A program made the translations under genes and the position numbers. The notes below the pieces were generated by a model. The model was not told the origin of the DNA, ran no database searches, and saw nothing but the letters and a program-made list of their open reading frames with translations. A stretch of DNA of 64,000 nucleotides from Salinicoccus sp. RF5 (GTDB taxonomy: Bacteria > Bacillota > Bacilli > Staphylococcales > Salinicoccaceae): the NCBI RefSeq assembly GCF_020786625.1, contig NZ_JAJGRC010000001.1:558001-622000 (forward strand), given 5' to 3'. Positions 25,526 through 34,297 of the stretch are shown piece after piece; position 1 is the stretch's first letter; the number at the start of each line of letters is the position of its first letter.

Positions 25526-26734
25526 TCATTGCGGACTGGAATGGCGTTTCACTTTCCTCGGCAGTTCGAAGAACGGCTGGATATCCTGGACGTACTCCAG
25601 AATCCCCATGAAATCACCTGTTTCATCAAAAACTGCCTTGTACGTGACGTGGACATACTTGTCCTTCTTCCTGAACCACATCGTCTCGGACTCCTTCTTC
25701 CTCTTCTTCAGGTCATGGATGATATGCATCACCTTCTTGGTGCTCTTCGGCGGATGGCAGTTGGCGACATTCCTGCCGATGGATAGTGGTGTACGTATGA
25801 ACATCATCTCTTCGGCTCCCCCGATTTCATTGAAGTACTTGAACAGCCCATTACGATCGACGAATGTGATTTCCACAGGGAGATGGTTCAGGATCAGATT
25901 CGCTTCCTTAGCGGTCAGATAACCTCCGCCAAACTGCATATGTACTGTATCATCGAGCGGGGCAGGCTGCTTACCGGAGCAGCTGTTTCCTTTACGGTAC
26001 TTGCCGACGTACTCTATCGCATAGCCGAAGGCACTGCTCTCGGCTGCAATCGCCGACCAATCCTCTTCTTTGAAGAGGGACTGGGTCAGCGGTATGAAGA
26101 GATAGGACTCCTCAAGCATCATTTCACCGCATGCATCCCTCAAATCTTCGAATGATTTCTGTACATGACGGAATTCGATGTCGCCGATCTTCTCCACCCG
26201 TTTCCTCAAGGCCCGGAGCAGAAGGCGTATCGTGTCATGCTGCGCCCACATCTTCCGTGGAAGCGTGTAGATGCCGCGGCGCTCGAGAATCGGGAAATAA
26301 AGCTTCTCCTTCCTGTTGAAGTGGCAGGTGATGTCTTCAAATCGCACCACTTCCGCGATGAGCGTCTCCACCATCGTCTCATCCCCCGCCTCATAACACT
26401 CGAGGAGATGTCCGATGATCTCGAGGGAACCGGAAAGCAGCCTGTTCTCCTTTTCCAGCACATGCAGTGGATGGCAGTCATCTTTTGATATATGGATATC
26501 AGTAATCGACTTATGATAGAGATGCTCATGAATGTCCAGAAACTCCTTGATGTCATGTATGGTGATATCCTTCTCGACATATTTCACTTCTATAATCGCA
26601 CCAAACATTTCACCCGGCTTCATTTCCTTGAGTGCCGTATTGAAGTCCTCCATTAAACTCTCCACCGGCTCTCCTTCATTCATCCTTTGCAGCAGCGGCC
26701 TTACCTTGCTGACATCTGTTGCCATTATGGACAT
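25526..26734 (-). CDS. DUF438, hemerythrin-like and PAS domain protein
   Basis: A 402-residue cytosolic protein with three regions: an N-terminal DUF438 domain (about 5-75, VRPLLQRMNEGEPVESLM), a hemerythrin HHE-like four-helix domain (about 80-235, with CHFNRKEKLYFPIL and WAQHDTIRLLL, histidines and glutamates fit for a di-iron site), and a C-terminal PAS-type domain (about 285-395, ITFVDRNGLFKYFNEIGG). Such proteins are thought to sense oxygen, nitric oxide or redox state, but roles are unproven. The ATG at 26734 (MSIMATDVSK) has GAGGTG upstream. A TATAAT lies at 26789-26794. Monocistronic, with terminator. Confidence 0.88.
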   Translation of the reverse strand: MSIMATDVSKVRPLLQRMNEGEPVESLMEDFNTALKEMKPGEMFGAIIEVKYVEKDITIHDIKEFLDIHEHLYHKSITDIHISKDDCHPLHVLEKENRLLSGSLEIIGHLLECYEAGDETMVETLIAEVVRFEDITCHFNRKEKLYFPILERRGIYTLPRKMWAQHDTIRLLLRALRKRVEKIGDIEFRHVQKSFEDLRDACGEMMLEESYLFIPLTQSLFKEEDWSAIAAESSAFGYAIEYVGKYRKGNSCSGKQPAPLDDTVHMQFGGGYLTAKEANLILNHLPVEITFVDRNGLFKYFNEIGGAEEMMFIRTPLSIGRNVANCHPPKSTKKVMHIIHDLKKRKKESETMWFRKKDKYVHVTYKAVFDETGDFMGILEYVQDIQPFFELPRKVKRHSSPQ

Positions 26735-26870
26735 GCAAATCACCTCTTCGAATAATTTTCCCGTTAAACATGTATATCTAATACATCTATTATATGACAG
26801 TTTGCCCTCCGGGTACCGTACTCTGGACATCGTTAACAATTTTTTCGCTATTATGAGATATTTCGGACAC

Positions 26871-26921
26871 AAAAAAAAGCCCTCCAAGGCAGGCACATCT
26901 ACTGTGTCCACTTTGAAAGGC
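26871..26921 (-). terminator. Terminator of the 55-residue membrane protein gene
   Basis: GCCTTTCAA pairs with TTGGAGGGC (with G-U pairs), large loop, then eight T on the minus strand. The 26735-27050 gap otherwise holds the DUF438 upstream region. Confidence 0.55.
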
Positions 26922-27050
26922 GTTCATCTATATTGCATCATACCTTCTACTACAGGGATGAAAGTACTGTCGTCGCTTGATTCTGGCTCTCAGCATATGC
27001 TCCATATGAGATGTCGACAAAAATGATAAAGTTCGGTTATCCTGTTCCCC

Positions 27051-27218
27051 TCAAAGTATATCCCTGTCCGCATCGAATTCTTCTATTTCTTTCTTCAACC
27101 GTGCGTACATTTTCTTAAATACATCCACCTTTTTGAGGGTTATATGGTGCAGGATGCCGACGACCAGATATTGGACGACCAACATCAACTTCATGGTGCT
27201 TCTTTCGACTATCTGCAT
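27051..27218 (-). CDS. Small membrane protein, 55 residues, unknown
   Basis: Starts ATG at 27218, 7 bases after a strong ribosome site (AAAGGAGGG). The product MQIVERSTMKLMLVVQYLVV... has one membrane helix (about residues 9-28) followed by a basic-acidic helix (KKVDVFKKMYARLKKEIEEF). No family is recognised. The ribosome site, clean charge pattern and downstream terminator support a real gene. It occupies the position where staphylococci carry glnR-glnA after ynbB. Confidence 0.65.
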   Translation of the reverse strand: MQIVERSTMKLMLVVQYLVVGILHHITLKKVDVFKKMYARLKKEIEEFDADRDIL

Positions 27219-27271
27219 CTTTCATCCCTCCTTTAAATGCATAGTAGAACGCAATGTCCATCCGGGTGCGC

Positions 27272-28528
27272 CTAAAGCATAATCATGCCCTTCTCCCGCA
27301 TCTCGAGAAGTGCCATTTCGAGCGCATGGACGACATGCTCGAATACGAGGCCGCCCTGGACGAATACGGTATAGGGCGCCCTGACCGGTCCGTCTGCACT
27401 GAGTTCGAGGGATGCCCCCTGCACAAAAGTGCCGGCGGCCATGATGACCGGATCCTCGTATCCCGGTATATCGCTCGGCACGGGAAGGAACTGGGAATTG
27501 ACGGGCGATGCCTTCTGTATCATCTGGGTGAAGGTGATCATCTCCGCCTCCGTATTGAACGACACACTCTGGATCAGATCTGTCCGTTCTGCATCAGGCG
27601 CCGGATCTGTTGCCAGTCCCGCCTTCGACAGCAGGTGGCTCGTCAGTACGGCTCCGTTCAGGCTCTCCACTACCGCATGGGGGGCCATGAAAAAGCCCTG
27701 GTACATGTCAGTGTTCGCATTCAGGCTTGCTCCCATCTCCTTGCCGATGCCGGGCACGGTGAGCCGGTAGCTGATCCGTGTGATCAGATCTGCATTTCCC
27801 GCAATATAGCCGCCCATTTTGGCAAGCCCGCCGCCTGGGTTCTTGATCAGGCTGCCGGCGATGACATCCGCACCGGCCTCAATCGGTTCACGGGTCTCCA
27901 CAAACTCCCCGTAGCAGTTGTCTACGAAGACAATGATGTCCGGATACTCCGCTTTTATCCTGCTGATCATCTCCTCCATCTCCCTGATGGTCAGCGACTT
28001 GCGCATGCTGTAGCCACGGGAGCGCTGGATGGCGATCATCTTCGTCCGGTCTGTTATGGACTCCATGACCGCCGCTTCATCGAACCGGTCATCCACTAGG
28101 TCGATGGACCGGTAGTGGACGCCCTTCTCACGTAGGCTGCCGATATCCTTGTCGGAACTTCCGATGACCTTGGCGAGCGTATCATAGGGTTCCCCGCTGA
28201 TATAGATGAGTTCATCCCCCGCCTCGAGCAGTGCGAGCAGCACCAGGCTGATCGCGTGGGTACCTGAGATGATCTGGCTTCGGACGAGGGCATCTTCACT
28301 CCTGAAGACCATGCGGTAGATCTCTTCAAGCTTGTCACGCCCGACATCATCATATCCATAGCCTGTGGTGCCCGAGAAGTCGCTTTCGGCCACCCCATTT
28401 TCATGGAATGCCTGCATGACCTTCCTGAAATTTCTCCTTGCAATCTTTTTGTTCTCCCTGATGGTCGGATCGATCTCCTCGATCGCCTCCTCGACCAGCT
28501 GGTTGATATCTGTTTCTGTATACTCCAC
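27272..28528 (-). CDS. YnbB family PLP enzyme (cystathionine/methionine lyase-like, aluminium-resistance family)
   Basis: A 418-residue fold-type I PLP protein of the methionine gamma-lyase-like group that includes B. subtilis YnbB. Recognised blocks are TGYGYDDVGRDKLEEIY near the N-terminus, QIISGTHAISLVL, FVDNCYGEFVE and the PLP-lysine region GSLIKNPGGGLAKMGGY. The GTG at 28528 (VEYTETDINQ) is chosen because GAGG lies 9 bases upstream and the family N-terminus begins here; the longer frame up to 28699 runs into hflX. It follows hflX by 4 bases, the conserved order hfq, hflX, ynbB. Reaction not established for this family. Confidence 0.9.
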   Translation of the reverse strand: MEYTETDINQLVEEAIEEIDPTIRENKKIARRNFRKVMQAFHENGVAESDFSGTTGYGYDDVGRDKLEEIYRMVFRSEDALVRSQIISGTHAISLVLLALLEAGDELIYISGEPYDTLAKVIGSSDKDIGSLREKGVHYRSIDLVDDRFDEAAVMESITDRTKMIAIQRSRGYSMRKSLTIREMEEMISRIKAEYPDIIVFVDNCYGEFVETREPIEAGADVIAGSLIKNPGGGLAKMGGYIAGNADLITRISYRLTVPGIGKEMGASLNANTDMYQGFFMAPHAVVESLNGAVLTSHLLSKAGLATDPAPDAERTDLIQSVSFNTEAEMITFTQMIQKASPVNSQFLPVPSDIPGYEDPVIMAAGTFVQGASLELSADGPVRAPYTVFVQGGLVFEHVVHALEMALLEMREKGMIML

Positions 28529-28532
28529 GCAG

Positions 28533-29771
28533 TTATGCCTCGTTTCTTTCTGAAATTCTCCGGCTCCATGAGCCGGGTGGTTCGTAGCCTTTGAGCCTGT
28601 ATGTCCCCGCCTCTTCATCGATTTCCTGCTCATCGACGATGGTATACCGCTTGAGGTCATAGATCTTCTGCGGTTCCGACATCGGCAGCTCGGCCTCATA
28701 CTCCTCCATGTACGTCTTCATGAAGTCTTCCAGCACTTCGAGTATATCCTGGGGCAGCATATCCTTGTTGACGTACGCATGCGCCTCACCCGGTGTGTAG
28801 TAGCGCCCGTCATCGATATCCGTCTTGTTGAAGAAGACGATTGAAGGGATATGCTCCATATTGAGCTGGGAGATGAGCTGCTTCACAGTGTCGTAGTGGG
28901 TTTCCAGGTTGTCTGAACTATTGTCGATGACATGGATCAGGAAGTCACTGTCGGCCGCTTCCTCAAGGGTGGACTTGAAGCTTTCGACGAGTGTCGTCGG
29001 CAGATTCTGGATGAAGCCGACGGTGTCGGACAGGATGCATTCGAACCCGGATGGAAGCGTGACCTGCCTCGTCTTCGGATCGAGCGTGGCGAAGAGCGCG
29101 TTCTCTTCATAGGTATCACTTTTCGCCATCGTATTGAACAGCGAGGATTTCCCTGCATTCGTATAGCCGATCAGCGAAACCTTCACGACCTGGTTGCGGT
29201 TCCTCTTTTCCCGGTACCTCTCACGATGGGCCTCCACGACTTTGAGCTGCTTCTTTATCTCCTTTATCCGCTGGTTGATGTGCCTGCGGTCGGTTTCGAG
29301 CTTCGTTTCCCCAGGTCCCCGCGTCCCGATGCCGGCACCGAGACGGGACAGATTGATGCCCTGGCCCTTCAGCCTTGGAACAAGATACTGCAGCTGGGCC
29401 AGCTCGACCTGCAGCTGACCGGCCTTCGACTGTGCCCGCATGCTGAATATATCCAGTATGACCTGTGTGCGGTCAATGACCTTCGTGTCCATGACAGCCT
29501 CTATCGCCCGGTTCTGGCTGGCTGTGATCTCGTCATTGACGATCGTATAGTCTATCTCTTCATCTGCATCATAGCTCTCGGATGCCTCTGCGAGGAAGCC
29601 TGTACCGACGTAGGATTTCGGATCCTTGGTCGTCCTGTTCTGGATGTGGACGCCGATGATTTCTATGCCGACCGATTCAGCCAGGCTCCGGAGTTCTTCC
29701 ACTTCTGTATGAATGTCTTTTCTTTTCGGCGTATTCACTGCAATGATGACGCCGGTGTATGTGTTTGACAC
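28533..29771 (-). CDS. hflX: GTPase HflX, ribosome-associated
   Basis: Translational GTPase that binds the large ribosomal subunit and splits stalled or hibernating ribosomes. The 412-residue protein has the N-terminal glycine-rich domain (GQGINLSRLGAGIGTRGPGE) and the G domain with GYTNAGKSSLFNTM (G1), DTVGFI (G3) and FNKTD (G4). It starts GTG at 29771 after GGAGG at 7 bases. Divergent from gpx, co-transcribed with ynbB. Length is normal for the family. Confidence 0.96.
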   Translation of the reverse strand: MSNTYTGVIIAVNTPKRKDIHTEVEELRSLAESVGIEIIGVHIQNRTTKDPKSYVGTGFLAEASESYDADEEIDYTIVNDEITASQNRAIEAVMDTKVIDRTQVILDIFSMRAQSKAGQLQVELAQLQYLVPRLKGQGINLSRLGAGIGTRGPGETKLETDRRHINQRIKEIKKQLKVVEAHRERYREKRNRNQVVKVSLIGYTNAGKSSLFNTMAKSDTYEENALFATLDPKTRQVTLPSGFECILSDTVGFIQNLPTTLVESFKSTLEEAADSDFLIHVIDNSSDNLETHYDTVKQLISQLNMEHIPSIVFFNKTDIDDGRYYTPGEAHAYVNKDMLPQDILEVLEDFMKTYMEEYEAELPMSEPQKIYDLKRYTIVDEQEIDEEAGTYRLKGYEPPGSWSRRISERNEA

Positions 29772-29910
29772 TTGAGCACCTCCTGCGTTACTTTAATATA
29801 CCATACCCTTTCTGCTGAACAGATAGAGATATTTTTGTTTAGCATGGGTCTGTTTTGTCTAAATAAGTTATATATTTGTGTTTTTCGCTTTTAGAAAGGG
29901 GTCCAGAATC

Positions 29911-30396
29911 ATGAAGACGCATCTATATGATATAGAAGTTCATGATGCTACCGGTACAAGGCTGCGTATGGAGGATTTTGCAGGCAAGGTCGTCCTCATC
30001 GTCAATACGGCCAGCGAATGCAGTTTCCGCAACCAGCTTTCCGAACTTGAATTCCTCTATCAGAAATACAGGGACGAAGGGCTCGAGATTCTCGTGTTCC
30101 CTTCAGATGATTTCATGAATTCCGAACCGCTTGATGCCCAGGCCGCCAAAACCCATTACCGCAATGAATACGGCGTGACGTTCAGGGTCATGGAAAAGGT
30201 ACAGGTCAAAGGGGACGGCATCCATCCCCTATTCAAATATCTGACCGAGGGCAGAAGCGGCCTGTTCACCAATACAGTAAAATGGAATTTCACGAAGTTC
30301 CTCATTTCAAGGGAAGGCCGGATCGTAAACCGGTTTCCACCGCAGAAATCACCCATGTCATTGGAAGAGGATGTAAAGAATGTCCTCAGAGGTTAA
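29911..30396 (+). CDS. Glutathione peroxidase homologue with altered active site
   Basis: A 161-residue thioredoxin-fold protein of the GPx family, in the position of S. aureus bsaA between hflX and hfq. The peroxidatic cysteine is present (NTASEC, C37) and so are W125 and N126 (VKWNFTKFL). In the usual FPCNQFGGQEP block the sequence reads FPSDDFMNSEP: the resolving-type Cys is Ser65 and the catalytic-tetrad Gln is Asp67. It may be a one-cysteine peroxidase with altered chemistry or have lost activity. The ATG at 29911 (MKTHLYDIEV) follows GAAAGGGG. A terminator follows. Confidence 0.9.
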   Translation: MKTHLYDIEVHDATGTRLRMEDFAGKVVLIVNTASECSFRNQLSELEFLYQKYRDEGLEILVFPSDDFMNSEPLDAQAAKTHYRNEYGVTFRVMEKVQVKGDGIHPLFKYLTEGRSGLFTNTVKWNFTKFLISREGRIVNRFPPQKSPMSLEEDVKNVLRG

Positions 30397-30424
30397 AAAA
30401 GCATCCCACGGTGGGATGCTTTTT
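30397..30424. terminator. Bidirectional terminator between gpx and hfq
   Basis: Stem AGCATCCCA / TGGGATGCT flanked by an A run (30395-30400) and a T run (30420-30424). Confidence 0.88.
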
Positions 30425-30425
30425 G

Positions 30426-30620
30426 CTATTTTGTGAATGTGCTGATGGCATGCTTATAGATCAGGTGGTTCTTGCCGCCGGAGTGGAGCTGGATGACGAA
30501 TTTATCAAAATCGATGACGGTACCCCTCATCTGAAAACCGTTCACCAGAAATACGGTAACCTCGACTTCGGACTCCTTGAATTCGCTGAGAAACTTATCC
30601 TGTAGATCGCCATTAGTCAT
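30426..30620 (-). CDS. hfq: RNA chaperone Hfq
   Basis: A 64-residue Sm-like protein that forms a hexameric ring and binds sRNA and mRNA. Sm1 (ELDVTVFLVNGFQMRG-type, here VEVTVFLVNGFQMRGTV) and Sm2 (NHLIYKHAISTF) are intact, including the Y/F-K-H motif. The ATG at 30620 (MTNGDLQDKFL) overlaps the end of miaA by 8 bases and has GGAGAG upstream; it is short, as usual in Gram-positives, without the long C-terminal tail. Confidence 0.96.
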   Translation of the reverse strand: MTNGDLQDKFLSEFKESEVEVTVFLVNGFQMRGTVIDFDKFVIQLHSGGKNHLIYKHAISTFTK

Positions 30621-31554
30621 TTTTCTTTCTCTCCTTCGCCTGTAGGAATTGATATATATCCTCAAATATTATATCTGTGTTCACTGAATCAAGATCATAC
30701 CATTTGACGGGAAGCTGGTTTCTGAAGAAAGTCAGCTGCCGCTTTGCGTACTGCCGGGTATGCTGCTTGATGGATTCCTTCACATCATTGAGGGATGCCT
30801 CCCCTTCGAAGTAAGGGAGGAATTCCTTGTAGCCGATTGCTGCACCCGCTGTTTTCGACAATGAACGGTGTTGGTATAGATTCCTCACTTCATCCTCGAG
30901 GCCCATCTCGAACATTTTATCGACGCGTGCATCGATGTTGCTGTGTATCAGCTTCCTGTCACGCGTCAATCCTACTATAAATGTATCATATTTCATTTCA
31001 TCTGTGTAGCCGGGGCCGATCCTGTTGCTGATCCTGTCGCTCAGTTCATGCTTGACCAAGGCACGGATGACACGCTTGCGGTTATTCGCATGGATCTCCT
31101 CGGCAAGCTTCGGATCAATGGACTTGAGACGGTTGTGGAGGATCGGCGTCCCCATCCTTTCAAACCGCTCCGTCAGCGCCCGCTTCTCCTCGTCGTCCTC
31201 ATCATCAAACTCATAGCCATAGATCAGCGCCCGGATATAGTGGCCGGTGCCGCCCACGATGAACGGCACGCGGCCGTCCTCGTGGAATTCATCTATGATT
31301 TCGTCTACATGCTTCTGGAACTGATGCACTGAAAATGTGGTGTCCGGTGGCATGACGTCTATCATGTAGTGCTGCACCCCGTCCATCTCTTCATCCGTTA
31401 TCTTTCCTGTACCGATATCCATCCCCTGGTACACCTGCATCGAATCACCACTGATGACCTCCAGGTTGAACCGCTTTGCGATTTCAACACCGAGCTGTGA
31501 TTTTCCTATGGCGGTCGGACCTACGAGTATAAGCAGTTTCTTCTTTTCAGACAT
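30613..31554 (-). CDS. miaA: tRNA dimethylallyltransferase
   Basis: Adds the dimethylallyl group to A37 of tRNAs reading UNN codons. The 313-residue protein begins with the P-loop LVGPTAIGKSQLG and contains the conserved EVISGDSMQVYQGMDIGTGK and GGTGHYIRALIYG blocks. Its start overlaps the preceding hydrolase by 8 bases and its end overlaps hfq, giving a hydrolase-miaA-hfq unit. The thiomethylating partner miaB, often near ricA in related genomes, was not found in this window. Confidence 0.97.
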   Translation of the reverse strand: MSEKKKLLILVGPTAIGKSQLGVEIAKRFNLEVISGDSMQVYQGMDIGTGKITDEEMDGVQHYMIDVMPPDTTFSVHQFQKHVDEIIDEFHEDGRVPFIVGGTGHYIRALIYGYEFDDEDDEEKRALTERFERMGTPILHNRLKSIDPKLAEEIHANNRKRVIRALVKHELSDRISNRIGPGYTDEMKYDTFIVGLTRDRKLIHSNIDARVDKMFEMGLEDEVRNLYQHRSLSKTAGAAIGYKEFLPYFEGEASLNDVKESIKQHTRQYAKRQLTFFRNQLPVKWYDLDSVNTDIIFEDIYQFLQAKERKKND

Positions 31555-32422
31555 GTCTCATCACCCATTCCAGTAATCTGTTATAGACCTGTTCACGATT
31601 TTTTTCAAACAGCACTTCATGGCGGCTCGTATCATAGAGCTGCACGGTCACTGAATCTGCATACCGGCGGTAGCGCCGCGCGAGCTTCCGTATATCCTTC
31701 CCCCTGTTGGAGAATGGATCCTCTCTGCCACCGATCAGGAGTATGGGGACCTCGGGATCCAGCCGCTTCAAGTTTCCCTGCTTCATGCTCATCCTGATGT
31801 GGCGCACGATTTCGGACAGCGCCCGGTTGCTCATCAGGAAGCCGCAGTATGGATCCCCGTTGTATTGTTTGACGTTCGTGTCATCTGCGGACAGCCACCT
31901 GTTCTTCCGGTCCCCTTCAAAAGCTGCATCATAGCCCAGGAAGGCCAGCCTGTTGATGGTTTTGGAACGCACTTTTGGTGCGGCTGCGGCCACAGTTCCC
32001 AGCAGTTTCGATGCAATGCCGTCAAGGAGGCCATCCTTGTTCCCTGTGCCGACGATGATGCCGCCATCATATACGCCATATTCAAGGAGCCTCCTGGCTG
32101 CGATGGAGCCCATGGAATGTCCGAGGATGAATTTCGGCAGGCCGCTGGGGATCACTGCCGACACTGCCAGGGCATCATCGATCAGCAGGTTGAAGTCGTC
32201 GAAGTGTCCTTCGTCTCCGGTGGCCCTGCCATGACCGCGATGGTCATGCATGACCACCATGCAGTCGTTCATCGCAAGCCATGTCATCATCTCGGTATAG
32301 CGCTCCTTATGCTCGGCCATGCCGTGAAGGAGCTGGATCGCGCAGAGGGGTCTTTCGGGCGAGAAGACGGTCGCCTCTATTTCCCTGCCTCCATTGTATA
32401 TCATCTGTTCGCTGATCTTCAT
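31547..32422 (-). CDS. Alpha/beta hydrolase, monoacylglycerol lipase-like
   Basis: A 291-residue serine hydrolase of the Hydrolase_4 (lysophospholipase/monoacylglycerol lipase) type. The oxyanion block LLHGMAEHKERY, HDHRGHGRAT and the nucleophile elbow GHSMGSIAAR (Ser at about residue 101) are present, with GGREDPFSNRGK and a late His in SRHEVLFE completing the triad. No signal peptide, so cytosolic. In staphylococci an equivalent gene precedes miaA. Substrate not determined by sequence. Confidence 0.9.
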   Translation of the reverse strand: MKISEQMIYNGGREIEATVFSPERPLCAIQLLHGMAEHKERYTEMMTWLAMNDCMVVMHDHRGHGRATGDEGHFDDFNLLIDDALAVSAVIPSGLPKFILGHSMGSIAARRLLEYGVYDGGIIVGTGNKDGLLDGIASKLLGTVAAAAPKVRSKTINRLAFLGYDAAFEGDRKNRWLSADDTNVKQYNGDPYCGFLMSNRALSEIVRHIRMSMKQGNLKRLDPEVPILLIGGREDPFSNRGKDIRKLARRYRRYADSVTVQLYDTSRHEVLFEKNREQVYNRLLEWVMRHV

Positions 32423-32433
32423 CTTTTGCCTCC

Positions 32434-34293
32434 CTATTTCATGATGCGGTTGAACATGCGCTCGATCTCATAAGTGCTCATATGGATGATGACCGGCCGG
32501 CCGTGCGGACAGGTATAGGGTGATCTGCAGGCCCTGAGGGATTCGAGCAGCGCTTCGATCTGCGGCCTGTCGAGATAATGATTGGCCTTGATCGACCGCT
32601 TGCAGCTCATCATGATCGCCATCTCCTCCTTATACTGGTTGACCGAGAAGTCCTCCTTCGATGAAACGAAATGGATCAGTTCCTCTATGTCCGCTTCCGG
32701 ATTCCTTTCATCGATCCAGTTCGGATAGCGCGTCACTGAGTACTGCCTGATCCCCGTCTTTTCAATTTCAAAGCCGAGGGAACGGAGCCGCTTCAGCCTG
32801 TCATCTATTGCTATTATATCATTCATCGGGAATTCGAATGTGTATGGGATGAGGAGCGGGATGCCGTCGCCTTCCCCCTGGACGATATTCTCCGAATAGT
32901 ATTCGTACTTGATCCGCTCCTGGGCGGCGTGCTGGTCCATCATATACATTCCGGTGTCGTTCTGCAGGATGATGTAGGTGCCATGCAGCTGTCCGACGAT
33001 CTCGAGATAGGGCAGCTTTTCCCGCTCCTTCTCTCCAGGATGCGTATGCGGAACACTCGCCGGCGTATCCCGCCGTTTTGGCGGCGCAGACAATTCCGGC
33101 TTGCGGGCCCGCGTCTCCTTAAGTACTGTGCGCTCGGGTACTACCCTGTAGTCCAATTGTGTGCTCTGGTCTTCCCGGGTTCTCGGGGCCTCCTGTACTG
33201 GTGGTCCTGCTTTAGGCGGTGCCGACCGCTCTGCAGTGAAGTCCAGCGTCTCCTGGGTAGGTTTCTCCTGCCGCCGCGGCTTCTCCCGTGAGACATCCGG
33301 AATCAGCATCTCGTCCTTAATGTGCCTGCTGATTGCCGTCTCGAGCAGTTTGTTCAGCTCACGCTCCTTCGAGAAGCGCACTTCTATCTTCGATGGATGG
33401 ACATTCACATCGACCAGTTTCGGATCCATTTTGATGTCGATGACCACGATGGGATACTTGTCCTTCGAAAGCAAAGTATGGTAGGCGTTCACGATGGACT
33501 GTGACAGCATGAAATTCTTGATGAACCTGCGGTTGACGGAAATGTTGAGGTAATTCCTGTTGCTGCGGTTGATCTCCGGCCGGATGGCATAGCCACGGAT
33601 GGCAAAGTCGGCATCATTGGCCTCGATTTCTACCGCATGGCGGGCGACGTTCAGGCCGTATATATCACTGATGACCTCCTTAAGGTTGCCATTGCCCTTC
33701 GTCATGATCTTCTCCTGGCCGTCCAGGACGAGCCGGAAGCTGATGCCGGGATTCGCAAGTGCCATGCGCTGGATGATGTCGATGATCTTGCCGCTTTCCG
33801 TGCGCATGGAACGCATGTACTTCAGCCGCGCTGGTGTGTTGAAGAAGAGGTCCGTTATGGTGATGTCCGTCCCCTGCCGCTCCTTGCCCGGAATCTGCTC
33901 GACCAGGTTTCCGCCTTCGAAGCGGATGAATACCGGATTCCCAGTAGTGTGCTTCGTCTCAACCGTGACTTTCGCCACGGCGCCGATGCTGGCGAGCGCT
34001 TCCCCGCGGAAGCCGAGGGAACGGATCTGGAAGAGGTCATAGTCGGTATCGATCTTGCTGGTCGCATGCCGCTGGAACAGCAACGGTCCATCCGTATGAT
34101 GGATGCCGTCCCCGTTGTCGACGATGCGGATCTGCTTCATCCCTGATTCCTCTATGAACACTTCCACCTGTGTCGCATGGGCATCGATGGAGTTTTCGGC
34201 CAGCTCCTTGACGACGGAGCTCGGACGCTCCACCACTTCACCCGCGGCTATCTTGTTCTGTATCGCACTGTCCAGTACTTTGATCGGACTCAT
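32434..34293 (-). CDS. mutL: DNA mismatch repair protein MutL
   Basis: GHKL ATPase that couples MutS to strand incision. The 619-residue product has NSIDAHATQVEV, VDNGDGI and GFRGEAL in the ATPase domain (residues 1-330), a low-complexity linker (about 345-425), and a C-terminal endonuclease domain with the metal motif DQHAAQERIKYE and the terminal SCKRSIKA, ACRSPYTCPHGRP blocks, so it should nick DNA itself. The ATG at 34293 lies 4 bases after the mutS stop; an upstream TTG would overlap mutS. Confidence 0.97.
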   Translation of the reverse strand: MSPIKVLDSAIQNKIAAGEVVERPSSVVKELAENSIDAHATQVEVFIEESGMKQIRIVDNGDGIHHTDGPLLFQRHATSKIDTDYDLFQIRSLGFRGEALASIGAVAKVTVETKHTTGNPVFIRFEGGNLVEQIPGKERQGTDITITDLFFNTPARLKYMRSMRTESGKIIDIIQRMALANPGISFRLVLDGQEKIMTKGNGNLKEVISDIYGLNVARHAVEIEANDADFAIRGYAIRPEINRSNRNYLNISVNRRFIKNFMLSQSIVNAYHTLLSKDKYPIVVIDIKMDPKLVDVNVHPSKIEVRFSKERELNKLLETAISRHIKDEMLIPDVSREKPRRQEKPTQETLDFTAERSAPPKAGPPVQEAPRTREDQSTQLDYRVVPERTVLKETRARKPELSAPPKRRDTPASVPHTHPGEKEREKLPYLEIVGQLHGTYIILQNDTGMYMMDQHAAQERIKYEYYSENIVQGEGDGIPLLIPYTFEFPMNDIIAIDDRLKRLRSLGFEIEKTGIRQYSVTRYPNWIDERNPEADIEELIHFVSSKEDFSVNQYKEEMAIMMSCKRSIKANHYLDRPQIEALLESLRACRSPYTCPHGRPVIIHMSTYEIERMFNRIMK

Positions 34294-34297
34294 ATCA

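Noticed and set aside
26938-27025. A 25-codon minus-strand frame beginning MEHMLRARIKRRQ
   Set aside because: No ribosome site and no conservation evidence; probably chance between the 55-residue gene and its terminator.
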